Source: Martinezella lusitana (lineage in GTDB: Bacteria; Pseudomonadota; Alphaproteobacteria; Rhizobiales; Rhizobiaceae). Taken from it: a stretch of 64,000 nt of DNA. Below the pieces are notes generated by a model. The model did no database searches and was not told the DNA's origin. It saw nothing but the letters and a program-made list of their open reading frames with translations. The position numbers and the translations under genes are program-made. Location: assembly GCF_016901135.1 (NCBI RefSeq), contig NZ_JAFEVL010000042.1, positions 248,001-312,000 on the forward strand. The letters are read 5' to 3'. Numbering within the stretch: the stretch's first letter is position 1; the number at the start of each line of letters is the position of its first letter. Positions 8,096 to 17,838 of this stretch are shown one piece after another.

Positions 8096-11000
8096 ATGTC
8101 CACTCCCTCCGCCGCCGCACATCCCGAAAATCGGCCTACAGTCCTTGCCGCGACGACACCCAGCCTCGATGACCGCTATACGCTTGATCGGGGAAGCATC
8201 CTCGTTTCCGGCACGCAGGCACTCGTTCGCTTGCCGATGATCCAACGTCAGCGCGACCTCGCGCGCGGACTGAATACCGCCGGCTATGTCTCCGGATATC
8301 GCGGCTCGCCGCTTGCCGGCTTCGACCGTGAAATGGCGCGTGCGAAGAAATATCTCGACGGCCATCACATCCGCTTCCAGCCCGGACTGAATGAAGACAT
8401 TGCCGCCACCGCAGTCTGGGGCACCCAGCAGACGGCGATGTTTCCCGGCACCCGGTATGATGGTGTCTTCGCCATGTGGTATGGCAAAGGGCCCGGCGTC
8501 GATCGCAGCATGGACGTGATCCGCCATGCCAACGCCGTCGGCACCAATCCGAACGGCGGCGTTCTGATGCTCGTCGGAGACGATCACGGTGCCGTTTCGT
8601 CTACCCTGCCGCATCAGAGCGAGCATAATCTTATCTCTGCGATGGTGCCGTTGCTGTCGCCGGCCGGCGTCGGAGAATATATCGAATATGGATTGCTCGG
8701 CTGGGCGCTCAGCCGCTATTCCGGCGCCTGGGTCGGCTTCAAATGCCAGACGGAGATCGTCGAGTGCACCGCGACGGTCGAACTCGATCCCGATCGGCCT
8801 GCCATCGTCTATCCCGAGGGCAATGGCGACCTTTCGTTGCGATGGCCGGATGGCCCGCATGCGATGGAGCGGCGGCTGGAAAACAAGATGGCGGCGATAC
8901 ACACCTTCGCCCGTCACAACAGCATCGACAGAGCGATCTGGGGCAGCACTGCCGGCACGGCGAGGCTCGGCATCGTTTCGACCGGGAAATCATGGCTCGA
9001 TCTCATGGGAGCACTGGCAAGCCTTGGTATCGACGAGCGCCGGGCCGGCGAACTTGGTCTCAAGCTTTACAAGATCGGCATGGTCTGGCCAATCGAACCG
9101 CAGGGCCTCCAACGGTTCGCCTCCAGTGTTGAAACCCTGTTGGTGGTCGAGGAAAAGCGCGCGGTCATCGAAGACCAGATCAAGGCTCAGCTTTTCAACA
9201 TGGCCTCCGACCGGCGCCCAAGGGTCTACGGCAAATTCGGTGCGGATGGCAAACCGCTCTTGTCCGCCGCCGGCGAGATCAATGCGGTTGCCGTTGCCAG
9301 GGCGATTGTCTCGGTCATCGGTGAGCATCACACCGATCTGCTTGCCAGATCGCACGATATCGAGGCGCTCCTTGCGGCAAGCGCCACGGAAACGCCGGCG
9401 CTGAAACGCGATCCCTATTTCTGCTCAGGCTGTCCGCACAGTATTTCCACCCGACTGCCTGAGGGAAGCCGCGCCTCGACTGGCATCGGCTGCCATATGA
9501 TGGTGATTGGGCTGGAAGAGCGCAACACCTCGACCTTTACCCAGATGGGTGGCGAAGGCGGTTCGTGGATCGGCCTTTCCCAATTTACCGACGAGAAGCA
9601 TATCTTCGTCAATATGGGTGACGGCACCTATTTCCACTCCGGGCTGCTTGCGATCCGTGCCGCGATTGCCGCTAAGGTCAACGCCACCTACAAGATCCTC
9701 TACAACGACGCGGTTGCCATGACCGGCGGCCAGAAGCATGACGGCGAAGTCTCCGTTCCCGGCATTGTCGGGCAGATGCTGGCGGAAGGCGCGGCCCGGG
9801 TTGCCGTCGTCGCCGAACGCCCCGAGGTCTGGCAAGGCAATCTGCCGGGCGGTGTTACGGTCAACCACCGCGACGAACTCGATGCGCTGCAACGCGAACT
9901 GCGCGAAGTGCCGGGTGTTACCGTCCTCGTCTACGATCAGGTTTGCGCTGCCGAAAAGCGGCGTCGGCGCAAGCGAGGTGCGTTGGCCGTCTCCGACAAG
10001 CGCGCCTTCATCAACGAACTCGTCTGCGAGGGTTGCGGCGACTGCTCCGCGGTTTCCAATTGCATTTCCATCGAGCCGCAGGAAACGGAATTCGGCCGCA
10101 AGCGGCGGATCAACCAGTCGAGCTGCAACACCGATCTTTCCTGCATAAAAGGCTTCTGTCCGAGCTTTGTTACCGTCGAGGGCGGGACCATCCGCAAGCC
10201 GGACGCAAAGGCAGGCAAGGCAAGCTTCGACGACCTTCCCCTTCCCGCCATCCGACCGATCACCGACCGACCGTACAACATGCTGCTCGCCGGCATCGGC
10301 GGGACGGGCGTGATCACCGTCAGCGCCATATTGTCGATGGCCGCCCACATCGACGGCCTTGCCGTTCAGACGCTCGACCAGACCGGCCTTGCCCAGAAAA
10401 ATGGAGCCGTCATTTCGCATCTGCGTGTCGCAAAGGCGCGAGAAAATATAACATCCGTACGCATCGGGCCGGGGGAAAGCGATCTGGTCCTCGGCTTCGA
10501 TATCGTCGTATCGGCGGCTCAGAACGCCCTATCCACATTCGCTGCCGGCCGCACGAAGGCCGTTCTCGACGATCATTTCGCGCCGACGGCCTCTTTTGTG
10601 CAGAACACCTCAATCGACTTTCGGCAGGAAGCGACGGTGAAGGCATTGCGCAAAGCGGCCGGTGACAATGCCATCAGCCTTATTGCGGCGACAAAACTGG
10701 GAGCGGCGCTGATGGGCGACGCGATCTCGGCCAACATGTTCCTGCTTGGCCACGCCTGGCAGCGCGGACTTGTTCCAATCGGCCTTGAGGCGATCGATAC
10801 GGCGATCGAACTCAATGGCACAGGCATTGCAATGAACCGCGCAGCCTTCGGCTGGGGCCGTCGCTCTGTGGTGGATCCGGAGGCTGTCAAACAAGCCGCC
10901 GCAATCGACCCGGATGATGCGCCGGCCAAGCAGACGCTGGACGATATTGTCGCCAAGCGCATCGAATTCCTGACGCTCTATCAGAGCGCCGCCTATGCCG

Positions 11001-11623
11001 ACAAATATCTCAGACTGGTGACGACAGCCCGTAGCGCCGAAGCGCGACTGAAGCTCGGCGAGGATTTTTCCGAAGCCGTGGCGCGCAACGCCTTCAAACT
11101 GATGGCCTACAAGGACGAATATGAAGTAGCTCGGCTCCACAACGACCGGAGCTTCAAGGACAAGATCGCCGCGCAGTTCGAAGGCGATTTTAAGATCAAG
11201 CATCATCTCGCGCCGCCGCTCTTTTCCCGCGGAACCGACAAGCGCACCGGAAATCCGGCAAAGATTGCCATCAGCCGCAAGCTCATTTCGCCGGCATTCT
11301 CCGTGCTGGAGAAAGTGCGCTTCCTTCGCGGCACGCCGCTTGATCCGTTCGGCTATACGCATGAGCGCCGCATGGAGCGCAAACTGGTCGCCGACTATGC
11401 GGCGCTGATCATGGACCTTGCAGCAAACCTGTCCCCGGAAAACCAACCTCGCACCATCGCGCTCGCCCGGCTTCCGGATCAGATCAAGGGGTTTGGCCCC
11501 GTCAAATCAGCATCGATAGAACGTTTCGAGAAGAACAAGGCGGACCTACTGATGCAAGCGTCGAGCAGCCCCGCATCGGAACCTGTGTCGGCTGACGCCA
11601 ACGCAAAGAGGAAGAGCATATGA
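8096..11623 (+). CDS. Indolepyruvate ferredoxin oxidoreductase family protein, fused IorAB-type
   Basis: 1175 residues, the size of the fused single-chain form found in aerobic proteobacteria. The N-terminal half holds the pyrimidine-binding domain and, at about 440-560, a thiamine diphosphate region (CSGCPHSIST, then GDGTYFHSG and YNDAVAMTGGQ). Cysteine clusters for iron-sulfur centres follow at about 643-690 (CEGCGDCSAVSNC and CNTDLSCIKGFC). The gamma-type domain starts with LLAGIGGTGVITVSAILSMAA near 725. The enzyme decarboxylates aryl or branched 2-oxoacids to acyl-CoA, reducing ferredoxin or another acceptor. It is preceded by GGGGGAG and starts one base after the upstream stop codon; its own end overlaps the next gene by 4 bases. 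It is probably the central step of this operon. Confidence 0.92.
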   Translation: MSTPSAAAHPENRPTVLAATTPSLDDRYTLDRGSILVSGTQALVRLPMIQRQRDLARGLNTAGYVSGYRGSPLAGFDREMARAKKYLDGHHIRFQPGLNEDIAATAVWGTQQTAMFPGTRYDGVFAMWYGKGPGVDRSMDVIRHANAVGTNPNGGVLMLVGDDHGAVSSTLPHQSEHNLISAMVPLLSPAGVGEYIEYGLLGWALSRYSGAWVGFKCQTEIVECTATVELDPDRPAIVYPEGNGDLSLRWPDGPHAMERRLENKMAAIHTFARHNSIDRAIWGSTAGTARLGIVSTGKSWLDLMGALASLGIDERRAGELGLKLYKIGMVWPIEPQGLQRFASSVETLLVVEEKRAVIEDQIKAQLFNMASDRRPRVYGKFGADGKPLLSAAGEINAVAVARAIVSVIGEHHTDLLARSHDIEALLAASATETPALKRDPYFCSGCPHSISTRLPEGSRASTGIGCHMMVIGLEERNTSTFTQMGGEGGSWIGLSQFTDEKHIFVNMGDGTYFHSGLLAIRAAIAAKVNATYKILYNDAVAMTGGQKHDGEVSVPGIVGQMLAEGAARVAVVAERPEVWQGNLPGGVTVNHRDELDALQRELREVPGVTVLVYDQVCAAEKRRRRKRGALAVSDKRAFINELVCEGCGDCSAVSNCISIEPQETEFGRKRRINQSSCNTDLSCIKGFCPSFVTVEGGTIRKPDAKAGKASFDDLPLPAIRPITDRPYNMLLAGIGGTGVITVSAILSMAAHIDGLAVQTLDQTGLAQKNGAVISHLRVAKARENITSVRIGPGESDLVLGFDIVVSAAQNALSTFAAGRTKAVLDDHFAPTASFVQNTSIDFRQEATVKALRKAAGDNAISLIAATKLGAALMGDAISANMFLLGHAWQRGLVPIGLEAIDTAIELNGTGIAMNRAAFGWGRRSVVDPEAVKQAAAIDPDDAPAKQTLDDIVAKRIEFLTLYQSAAYADKYLRLVTTARSAEARLKLGEDFSEAVARNAFKLMAYKDEYEVARLHNDRSFKDKIAAQFEGDFKIKHHLAPPLFSRGTDKRTGNPAKIAISRKLISPAFSVLEKVRFLRGTPLDPFGYTHERRMERKLVADYAALIMDLAANLSPENQPRTIALARLPDQIKGFGPVKSASIERFEKNKADLLMQASSSPASEPVSADANAKRKSI

Positions 11624-12441
11624 GCATATCCGAAACCTTCGAGACCATCCTCTACGACAAGGACGAACAGGACAAGTTCGCGACGATCACCATCAATCGG
11701 CCGGACAAGCTCAATGCCATGAACAAGACGACCGTGCGCGAGATCGACCGCGCCGTCGCGCTCGCTGTTGCCGACAAGGATGTCAACGCGCTGGTGATCA
11801 CCGGTGCCGGCCGCGCGTTTTCGTCCGGTTATGACCTGCAAGGCGCAGACTATGACGTCAGTATCGAGGACTGGCATGCCGACATGTCGGAAAATGCTCA
11901 GGCACTTCTGAATATCTGGAAGGCTCCAATCCCCGTCATCGCCTCGGTGAACGGTTATGCGCTTGCCGGCGCGCTCGAACTCGTCATGTCGTGCGATCTT
12001 GCGATCGCCGCCGACAACGCCAAATTCGGCGAGCCGGAAGTCAGGCACAATTCCGGCCCGCCTGCACTCTTCATGCCGTGGCTGCTGGCCACCCGCGATG
12101 TACGCTGGTTGATGTACACCGGTGATCTGGTGGATGCGGAAGAGGCGCTGCGCATGCACCTGATCAACAGGGTCGTGCCCGCCGATCAGCTCAAGCAGAA
12201 GACCGAGAACCTGGCACGCAAGCTGGCACGCATGCCGGTTCCGGCAATCAAATTTGCCAAGTCCTCCATCAACAATCAGCAGATCGCCGCGGGCCTGATG
12301 ACGTCTTTCGACTACAACGTGCACGCCATTGCCGCCCTTCACGTCAGCAAGGACGGACAGGAATGGATGCGCAATCTTCAGACGATGTCGCTGAAGGAAT
12401 ATCTCGAATTTCGCGACGCACCCTTCAAAGGGCTCGACTGA
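11620..12441 (+). CDS. Enoyl-CoA hydratase/isomerase (crotonase) family protein
   Basis: 273 residues. The crotonase fold shows the CoA and oxyanion-hole segments GAGRAFSSGYDLQGAD (about 58-75) and SVNGYALAGALELVMSCDLAIAA (about 110-132). The positions that are usually catalytic glutamates need checking: the second region reads KFGEPEVRHNSGPPALFMPW. It overlaps the oxidoreductase gene by ATGA, so translation is coupled. It would hydrate or isomerise the acyl-CoA made by the upstream enzymes. The substrate is unknown. Confidence 0.88.
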   Translation: MSISETFETILYDKDEQDKFATITINRPDKLNAMNKTTVREIDRAVALAVADKDVNALVITGAGRAFSSGYDLQGADYDVSIEDWHADMSENAQALLNIWKAPIPVIASVNGYALAGALELVMSCDLAIAADNAKFGEPEVRHNSGPPALFMPWLLATRDVRWLMYTGDLVDAEEALRMHLINRVVPADQLKQKTENLARKLARMPVPAIKFAKSSINNQQIAAGLMTSFDYNVHAIAALHVSKDGQEWMRNLQTMSLKEYLEFRDAPFKGLD

Positions 12442-12516
12442 CATCATCTCCCTCGCTGGTGTGGCGTCGAAGCGCCACGACGACACGGCTATGTTCATTC
12501 CGGAAAGGATCAGACA

Positions 12517-13482
12517 ATGCAGATGGCCCCACCCTTGAGGCAGGATATGGACGGCATTCCGGTCATAGATGTTTCTCCTTTTATCCATCAGACCACAGGT
12601 GGCGATTCCGTCGTCAAGGCGATCGAGGCTGCCTGCCGCGAAACAGGTTTCTTCCTGATCACCGGACATGGCGTGTCCACGGAGGCGACCGCGCAGCTTT
12701 ACAGTCTTGCCCGCGATTTCTTCGATGAACCGCAGGATTGGAAGAAGAAACAGGGCCGGGGAACCTCGCTAAAGGGGGGCGTCGCTTTCTCCCCGATCGC
12801 AGACGAAGCGCTGAGCGCGACGCTTGGGATCAAGACACCGGGTGACTACAAGGAAAGCCTGAATTTCGGGCCGCGCCTTCCGGGTGACGTCTGGCCTACG
12901 GTACCACACGGACTACAGGCGGCCTTCAGCGCCTATTTTGCCGAGATGGAGACGCTTGCGAAGCATCTGCGACGCGCATTCTGCCAGGCGATCGGGCTTG
13001 CACCCGATTACTTCGAGCCGGCCTTTGACGACCACCTTTCGGCACTCCGCGTCATCAACTATCCAGAACAACAGGAAAGCCCGCTGCCCGGACAGCTGCG
13101 CGCGGGCGTCCACACCGATTACGGCTTCATGACCATTCTGCGCTCGGAGGCATCTCCGGGAGGGCTTCAGGTCCGCAGGCGGGATGGCGAATGGCTGGAC
13201 GCGCCGAACGTCGAAGGCGCCTATGTCGTCAATATCGCCGATGCCTTCATGCGCTGGACCAACGACGAATGGCTGTCGACGCCGCATCGGGTTGCCAATC
13301 CACCCGGTAACTTCAAGGGAACGACACGGCGTCAATCCATTCCCTTCTTTGTCAATCCGTCCAAAGAGACGCTTATCGAATGCCTGCCGCCCTTTGCGGC
13401 AAAGGCGCCGGCGAAATACGCGCCGATTACCTACGGAGACTATATCGCGCTGAAGACAAGCCAGGCCTTCAGCAAGTCCTGA
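12517..13482 (+). CDS. 2-oxoglutarate/Fe(II)-dependent oxygenase, isopenicillin-N-synthase-like
   Basis: 321 residues. The N-terminal DIOX_N domain begins with IPVIDVSPF and includes CRETGFFLITGHGV. The catalytic jelly roll has the iron ligands in GVHTDYGFMTIL (H and D, about 202-204) and WLSTPHRVANPPG (distal H). The RxS motif that binds 2-oxoglutarate is in RRQSIPFFVNPS. Family members hydroxylate or desaturate small molecules, and some fragment amino acids. It follows the hydratase after a 75-base gap and precedes the transporter genes, so it is probably part of the same catabolic unit. Confidence 0.88.
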   Translation: MQMAPPLRQDMDGIPVIDVSPFIHQTTGGDSVVKAIEAACRETGFFLITGHGVSTEATAQLYSLARDFFDEPQDWKKKQGRGTSLKGGVAFSPIADEALSATLGIKTPGDYKESLNFGPRLPGDVWPTVPHGLQAAFSAYFAEMETLAKHLRRAFCQAIGLAPDYFEPAFDDHLSALRVINYPEQQESPLPGQLRAGVHTDYGFMTILRSEASPGGLQVRRRDGEWLDAPNVEGAYVVNIADAFMRWTNDEWLSTPHRVANPPGNFKGTTRRQSIPFFVNPSKETLIECLPPFAAKAPAKYAPITYGDYIALKTSQAFSKS

Positions 13483-13552
13483 GCGCAAGAAGCGAAACAT
13501 CGCCTGCCGCACAAGCATCCACCGACACGCAGCCATGACAAGGGGAACCGAA

Positions 13553-14590
13553 ATGATGGACATGAACAGGCGGCAGCTTCTTGCCGGAATGGGCGGCCTT
13601 GCCGCTGCAACCATGATCAGCCTTCCTGCGCGCGCGCAAAGCAAGACGCTCGTGGTGCCGACGCTCGGCGGTGCCTGGGAGCAGTTCTGGCGTTCGACGC
13701 TTGCACCCGCATTCACGACGAAGAGCGGCGCCGCGGTGACCCTCGATGCCGGCAACGGTCGCGTCTGGAGCGCCAACCTGCGGGCGGCGGGCCTTGAAAA
13801 CCCTCCCTATTCGATCCTGATGACCAACGAAGCCTTTGCCTCCAGCCTGCGCAAGGAAGGCTTCTTCGAGAAGCTCGATCTGACGAAACTGCCAAACTAT
13901 AGCGATCTCTACCCCCTTGCGAAGAAGACGGACGGCTGGGGCGCCGTGGCGATGGTCTCGCCGATCGGCATCGCCTACCGCACCGATATGGTCCAAACCC
14001 CGCCGAAAGGATGGAAGGATCTCTGGGAGAATCCGGAATTCAAGGGTCGCATCGGCCTCTACAACTTCGCCAACACGGCCGGTAAAATGGAGCTGATGCT
14101 GGCATCGAAGATCTTCGGCAAGGATCAATACGACATCGATGCCGGTTTCAAGGCGCTGGAAAAGCTCGGCCCGGTCATACAGGCTGATTTCAACTTGTCG
14201 ACGGGCATTGCAGCGGGCGAATTCGTGGTTGCGCCCTTCGACTTCGGGGAAGTGGCGCGCCTGCGCTCTCAAGGGCTGCCGATCGATGTCGTCGTGCCCG
14301 AAGAGGGCATGCTGATGTTCGACCAGACACTGAATATCCTTGGCCATGGCCCGGAAAAGGAACTCGCCTACCAATATGCCGACTTCCTGCTCTCTCCGGA
14401 GGGACAGATACCGCTCATGAAGCAGTTCTTCGTCTCGCCCACCAATTCCAAGGTGGTGGTTCCGGGCGACCTGCAAAAGGATGTGCCGATCTCGGGCGAG
14501 GCGATGGACAAGATCCTGACATGGGATTGGAATTTCATGAACGAGAAGCAGGCCGAGTTCTCGGAGACCTGGGCAAAGGTCATGCGCTAG
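13553..14590 (+). CDS. ABC transporter substrate-binding protein, polyamine (PotD/PotF)-type, Tat signal
   Basis: 345 residues. The start is taken at 13553 (ATGATG), 7 or so bases after AAGGGGA; an upstream ATG at 13535 precedes that ribosome-binding site. The N-terminus has a twin-arginine signal (MNRRQLLAGMGGLAAATM) ending in an ARAQ cleavage site. The mature protein resembles extracellular solute-binding family 1/8 proteins (TLVVPTLGGAWEQFWR; later VSPIGIAYRTDMV and PKGWKDLWENPEFKGRIGLY). It delivers the solute to the following ATPase and permeases. Tat export suggests folding before export. Confidence 0.88.
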   Translation: MMDMNRRQLLAGMGGLAAATMISLPARAQSKTLVVPTLGGAWEQFWRSTLAPAFTTKSGAAVTLDAGNGRVWSANLRAAGLENPPYSILMTNEAFASSLRKEGFFEKLDLTKLPNYSDLYPLAKKTDGWGAVAMVSPIGIAYRTDMVQTPPKGWKDLWENPEFKGRIGLYNFANTAGKMELMLASKIFGKDQYDIDAGFKALEKLGPVIQADFNLSTGIAAGEFVVAPFDFGEVARLRSQGLPIDVVVPEEGMLMFDQTLNILGHGPEKELAYQYADFLLSPEGQIPLMKQFFVSPTNSKVVVPGDLQKDVPISGEAMDKILTWDWNFMNEKQAEFSETWAKVMR

Positions 14591-14704
14591 ACGCGCCTTG
14601 ATGACCCCCGCGCGATATGCCGGCCCGCCCCTATGCGGCCCGGCTCCTTTCTCGACATGGTGGCATGAACGCGATCGCCGCCGGCAGAATTTGGAAGATC
14701 AATC

Positions 14705-15769
14705 ATGACAGAGGTGAGCATCGAAGCGCTGACCAAGCATTATGGGGCATCTCTCGCGGTAAACGGCATTTCCGTAAAAATCGCAAAGGGGGAGTTTATC
14801 TCCCTTCTTGGCCCTTCCGGCTGCGGCAAGACAACCACGCTGAAAATGATCGCCGGATTCGAGGATGCAACGTCAGGTGCGATCCGTTTCGATGGGCAGG
14901 ACGTCATTCGCGTGCCTGCTGAAAAACGCGACATCGGCATGGTCTTCCAGAACTACGCCCTGTTTCCGCATATGACTGTCGCGCAGAACCTGGCGTTCGG
15001 ATTGGAGATGCGCCGCAGACCGAAGCGCGAGATCGCCAAGCGCACGGCCCGCGTTCTCGATATGGTGCAGCTCTCCGGATATGCGGACCGTTATCCGCGC
15101 CAGCTTTCCGGTGGGCAGCAACAACGTGTCGCACTTGCGCGCGCGCTCGTGATCGAACCTCGAATTCTCCTTCTCGACGAGCCGCTTGCCAACCTCGACG
15201 CCAAGCTGCGCGAGGAGATGCGTGTCTTTATCCGCGACCTTCAAAAGCGTGTTGGCATCACGACCGTTTACGTGACCCACGATCAGGCCGAGGCGATGAC
15301 CATGTCGGATCGTGTCGTGGTCATGTTTGGTGGGCGGATCGCCCAATATGGCGCACCTGCCGATATCTACGATCGGCCGGTCAGCCTGGAAGTCGCGCAG
15401 TTCGTGGGGCAGGTCAACATCCTGTCTGGTCGGCTGCTATCCACTGACGCGAACGACATCTCGGTCATCGATACCGCGCTCGGCATGGTTAGGATCGGCA
15501 ATGCTCCGAGGTTGCCCGATGGAGCCGTGACGCTGGTGCTGCGCCCCGAGGCCGTCGAGCTATTTCCGGAAAGCGCGGGGCAGACAGGCACCCCGGCCAC
15601 CATCACGGCAAGCTACTATTCGGGCAGTCTGATCGACTACCGGTTGGCGCTCGACGGCGGCGACACCATCAATGTTCAGACCTTTCCCCGCAACCGCTTC
15701 TCTCCGGGCGACCGTGTCACCGTCAAGGTCGATGGCGATCGATTCTGGGCGCTCGGAGCCGCCGCATGA
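14705..15769 (+). CDS. ABC transporter ATP-binding protein, PotA-type
   Basis: 354 residues. It has Walker A (GPSGCGKTT, about 37-45), the Q-loop region [13 protein letters not shown], the ABC signature LSGGQQQR, Walker B ([12 protein letters not shown]) and the switch histidine in [21 protein letters not shown] domain follows at about 270-345. It powers the importer formed with the two permeases downstream. The end overlaps the next gene by ATGA. Confidence 0.93.
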   Translation: MTEVSIEALTKHYGASLAVNGISVKIAKGEFISLLGPSGCGKTTTLKMIAGFEDATSGAIRFDGQDVIRVPAEKRDIGMVFQNYALFPHMTVAQNLAFGLEMRRRPKREIAKRTARVLDMVQLSGYADRYPRQLSGGQQQRVALARALVIEPRILLLDEPLANLDAKLREEMRVFIRDLQKRVGITTVYVTHDQAEAMTMSDRVVVMFGGRIAQYGAPADIYDRPVSLEVAQFVGQVNILSGRLLSTDANDISVIDTALGMVRIGNAPRLPDGAVTLVLRPEAVELFPESAGQTGTPATITASYYSGSLIDYRLALDGGDTINVQTFPRNRFSPGDRVTVKVDGDRFWALGAAA

Positions 15770-16623
15770 GCCTGCGAGCGAAATCTCTGAAGCCTTTTGT
15801 CCTGATAGCCCCGGCCGTTCTGCTGCTCGGCGTCTTCCTGGTATTGCCATACATCAACATCGTGGTCATGAGCCTGCGCAATCCGGGGAACGGGACGCCC
15901 TACGCACCCGGCTTCACCTTCTCAAACTATGTCAGGCTCTTTGCCGACAGCTTTTACCTGGAGCAGACCGCAAACACGTTGATGATCGGTTTCATCACCA
16001 CCTTTGCCTGCCTCATCCTTGGCTTCCCCGTCGCATGGCAACTTGCGAAGACCCAAATGCGTTTTCGCGGCCTGGCCTATGGCCTTGTGCTCTCACCGCT
16101 TCTCGTCGGCATCGTCATCCGCAGCTATGGCTGGACGATCCTCCTTGGCAACAACGGCATGATAAACCGCAGCCTAATCAGCTTCGGCCTGATCGATCGC
16201 CCCCTTGCCCTGATGTATAATTCTCTTGGTATCGTGATTGCCCTGGTGCACGTCTTCCTGCCCTTCATGATCCTTCCGCTCATGAGCGCGCTGCAGGGTA
16301 TAGACCCGTCGATCGAAACAGCCGCCCGCTCGCTCGGAGCCGGACGCATCACCGCCTTCCGGAGAATTGTGCTACCGCTCGCGATGCCCGGCATACAGGC
16401 CGGCTGCATACTCGTCTTCGTCTTATCGCTCAGCGCCTACGTCACGCCGTCTTTGATCGGCGGCCTGCGCGTGAAGACGATGGCGGTCAGTGTGGTGGAC
16501 GCACTTATCGATACGTTTCAATGGCCGTTCGGCTCGGCCATGGCGCTGATGCTGTCTTTGACCGGGGCGATCATGGTGATGTTGTTTGCCAGGCTCACCC
16601 GCATGAAATGGAAGGCGAACTGA
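15766..16623 (+). CDS. ABC transporter permease, PotB-type
   Basis: 285 residues with about six membrane segments, the first at 12-34 (VLIAPAVLLLGVFLVLPYINIVV). The EAA-like coupling loop is ETAARSLGAGRITAFRRIVLPLAMPGI. It pairs with the next permease in the inner membrane. It begins in the last codon of the ATPase gene. Confidence 0.92.
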   Translation: MSLRAKSLKPFVLIAPAVLLLGVFLVLPYINIVVMSLRNPGNGTPYAPGFTFSNYVRLFADSFYLEQTANTLMIGFITTFACLILGFPVAWQLAKTQMRFRGLAYGLVLSPLLVGIVIRSYGWTILLGNNGMINRSLISFGLIDRPLALMYNSLGIVIALVHVFLPFMILPLMSALQGIDPSIETAARSLGAGRITAFRRIVLPLAMPGIQAGCILVFVLSLSAYVTPSLIGGLRVKTMAVSVVDALIDTFQWPFGSAMALMLSLTGAIMVMLFARLTRMKWKAN

Positions 16624-17405
16624 TGGCCAGGCATCTCCTCACCGGCTATTGCTTGATGATCTATGCCTTTCTGCTGCTGCCGATCCTCGTGGTCGTCGGC
16701 GCCTCCTTCAATGCGGGCGCGTTCCTGACGTTTCCGCCACAGGGCCTTTCACTGCGCTGGTATGTGGTGTTCTTTCACAATGAGGTCTTCCTCAGTGCAA
16801 TCAAGACATCGCTCTGGGTGGCCGCAGTTTCGACAGTGATCTCAGCGATCATCGGCACGATGGCGGCGATCTTCTATGTCCAGCATGCCGGACGCTGGAA
16901 GGAAAGCATCCGGCTCGCCATGCTCCTGCCGCTGCTGCTGCCGGAGGTCCTGACAGCCATCTCGTTGTTGTTCTTTGTCTACTCGATAGGCATGGGCACG
17001 CGAACGATCGCGGCGATGATCATCGGCCATTGCCTCATCACTCTTCCCTTCGTCTTCATCAACGTTTCGGCGGCGATGGAGTCCTACGAACCATCCTGGA
17101 GCCTGGCAGCCAAGAGCCTCGGCGCGGGACCATTGACGCGGTTTCGCCGCATCATGCTGCCGCTGATCAAGCCTGGCGTAATCGGCGGATGCCTGTTCGC
17201 CTTCATCATATCCTTTGACACGTTCACCATATCCTTCATGCTGAAGAACGTAGGAACCGCCACGCTTCCAATTCAGCTCTATGATTATCTGCGCACAAAC
17301 TTCACACCGGAGGCAGCAGCCGTTTCAACGGTGTCCATCGTGCTGACCTTATTGGTCGTTGTCCTGTCGGAAAAAGTACTGGGACTGCGCATCCACCGGT
17401 TCTAG
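16623..17405 (+). CDS. ABC transporter permease, PotC-type
   Basis: 260 residues with about six membrane segments. The EAA loop is SWSLAAKSLGAGPLTRFRRI followed by MLPLIKPGV. I start it at 16623, where TGATG overlaps the stop of the previous permease; the open frame begins at 16521 but inside the upstream gene. It is the last gene of the operon. Confidence 0.92.
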   Translation: MARHLLTGYCLMIYAFLLLPILVVVGASFNAGAFLTFPPQGLSLRWYVVFFHNEVFLSAIKTSLWVAAVSTVISAIIGTMAAIFYVQHAGRWKESIRLAMLLPLLLPEVLTAISLLFFVYSIGMGTRTIAAMIIGHCLITLPFVFINVSAAMESYEPSWSLAAKSLGAGPLTRFRRIMLPLIKPGVIGGCLFAFIISFDTFTISFMLKNVGTATLPIQLYDYLRTNFTPEAAAVSTVSIVLTLLVVVLSEKVLGLRIHRF

Positions 17406-17522
17406 AGTATTTCAAGTTTTGACGAAAGCACATCCAGCGTTTGTGAAGTAGTTTTTGCGTTCGCCTGTGAACAGGCTTTGAAGAATGACACCGCCCTACT
17501 CCAAAGCTCATCAATAACTTCG

Positions 17523-17680
17523 GAGGCTGACTGAAAAAGAAATCGGGTGATTTCAATCTGTTGTGATTCCGTTGGGTTGCGAAGCACAATGGAGGTCACG
17601 TTGGCTTGGACTACAACCAACGTGCGCATTATCAGCGCGAGGCGTTGCGTTATGCAAGCGATCTGACCGATCAAGTCAGC
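17523..17680 (+). mobile_element. IS5-family fragment (5' end only)
   Basis: About 155 bases closely match the first part of the copy at 19091: the end GAGGCTGA, GTGATTTCAATCTG, and the transposase start through CAAGCGATCTGACCGAT. The match stops near 17680, and only AT/GC-poor resemblance continues. There is no usable open frame. The remaining bases between the permease stop and the lipocalin-like gene (17406-17838) hold nothing else that I recognise. It marks an old insertion beside the end of the ABC operon. Confidence 0.8.
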
Positions 17681-17838
17681 CCGACATCGTAAAGTACGTA
17701 TCGAGCCGAGTTTATGCAGACCTTCCCTAGAGGCCGCCACAATGCGGTCATTCAAAGGTGGCTGCCTGGTTGCCAGGCTCATCGTCGCGTTGATGAGCTG
17801 CAAACTAGCGACTAGTTGCGAACTCAGCGTAGGGAAAA

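Noticed and set aside
9425..10420. 331-codon minus-strand open frame
   Set aside because: Antisense to the indolepyruvate oxidoreductase iron-sulfur region; no homology.
11479..12669. 396-codon minus-strand open frame
   Set aside because: Antisense to the crotonase and oxygenase genes, which carry intact active-site motifs. High GC third positions create such shadows.
13469..14476. 335-codon minus-strand open frame
   Set aside because: Antisense to the Tat-exported binding protein; no signal or domain.
17402..17803. 133-codon minus-strand frame after the permease gene
   Set aside because: It runs antisense through the IS5 remnant and matches no family.
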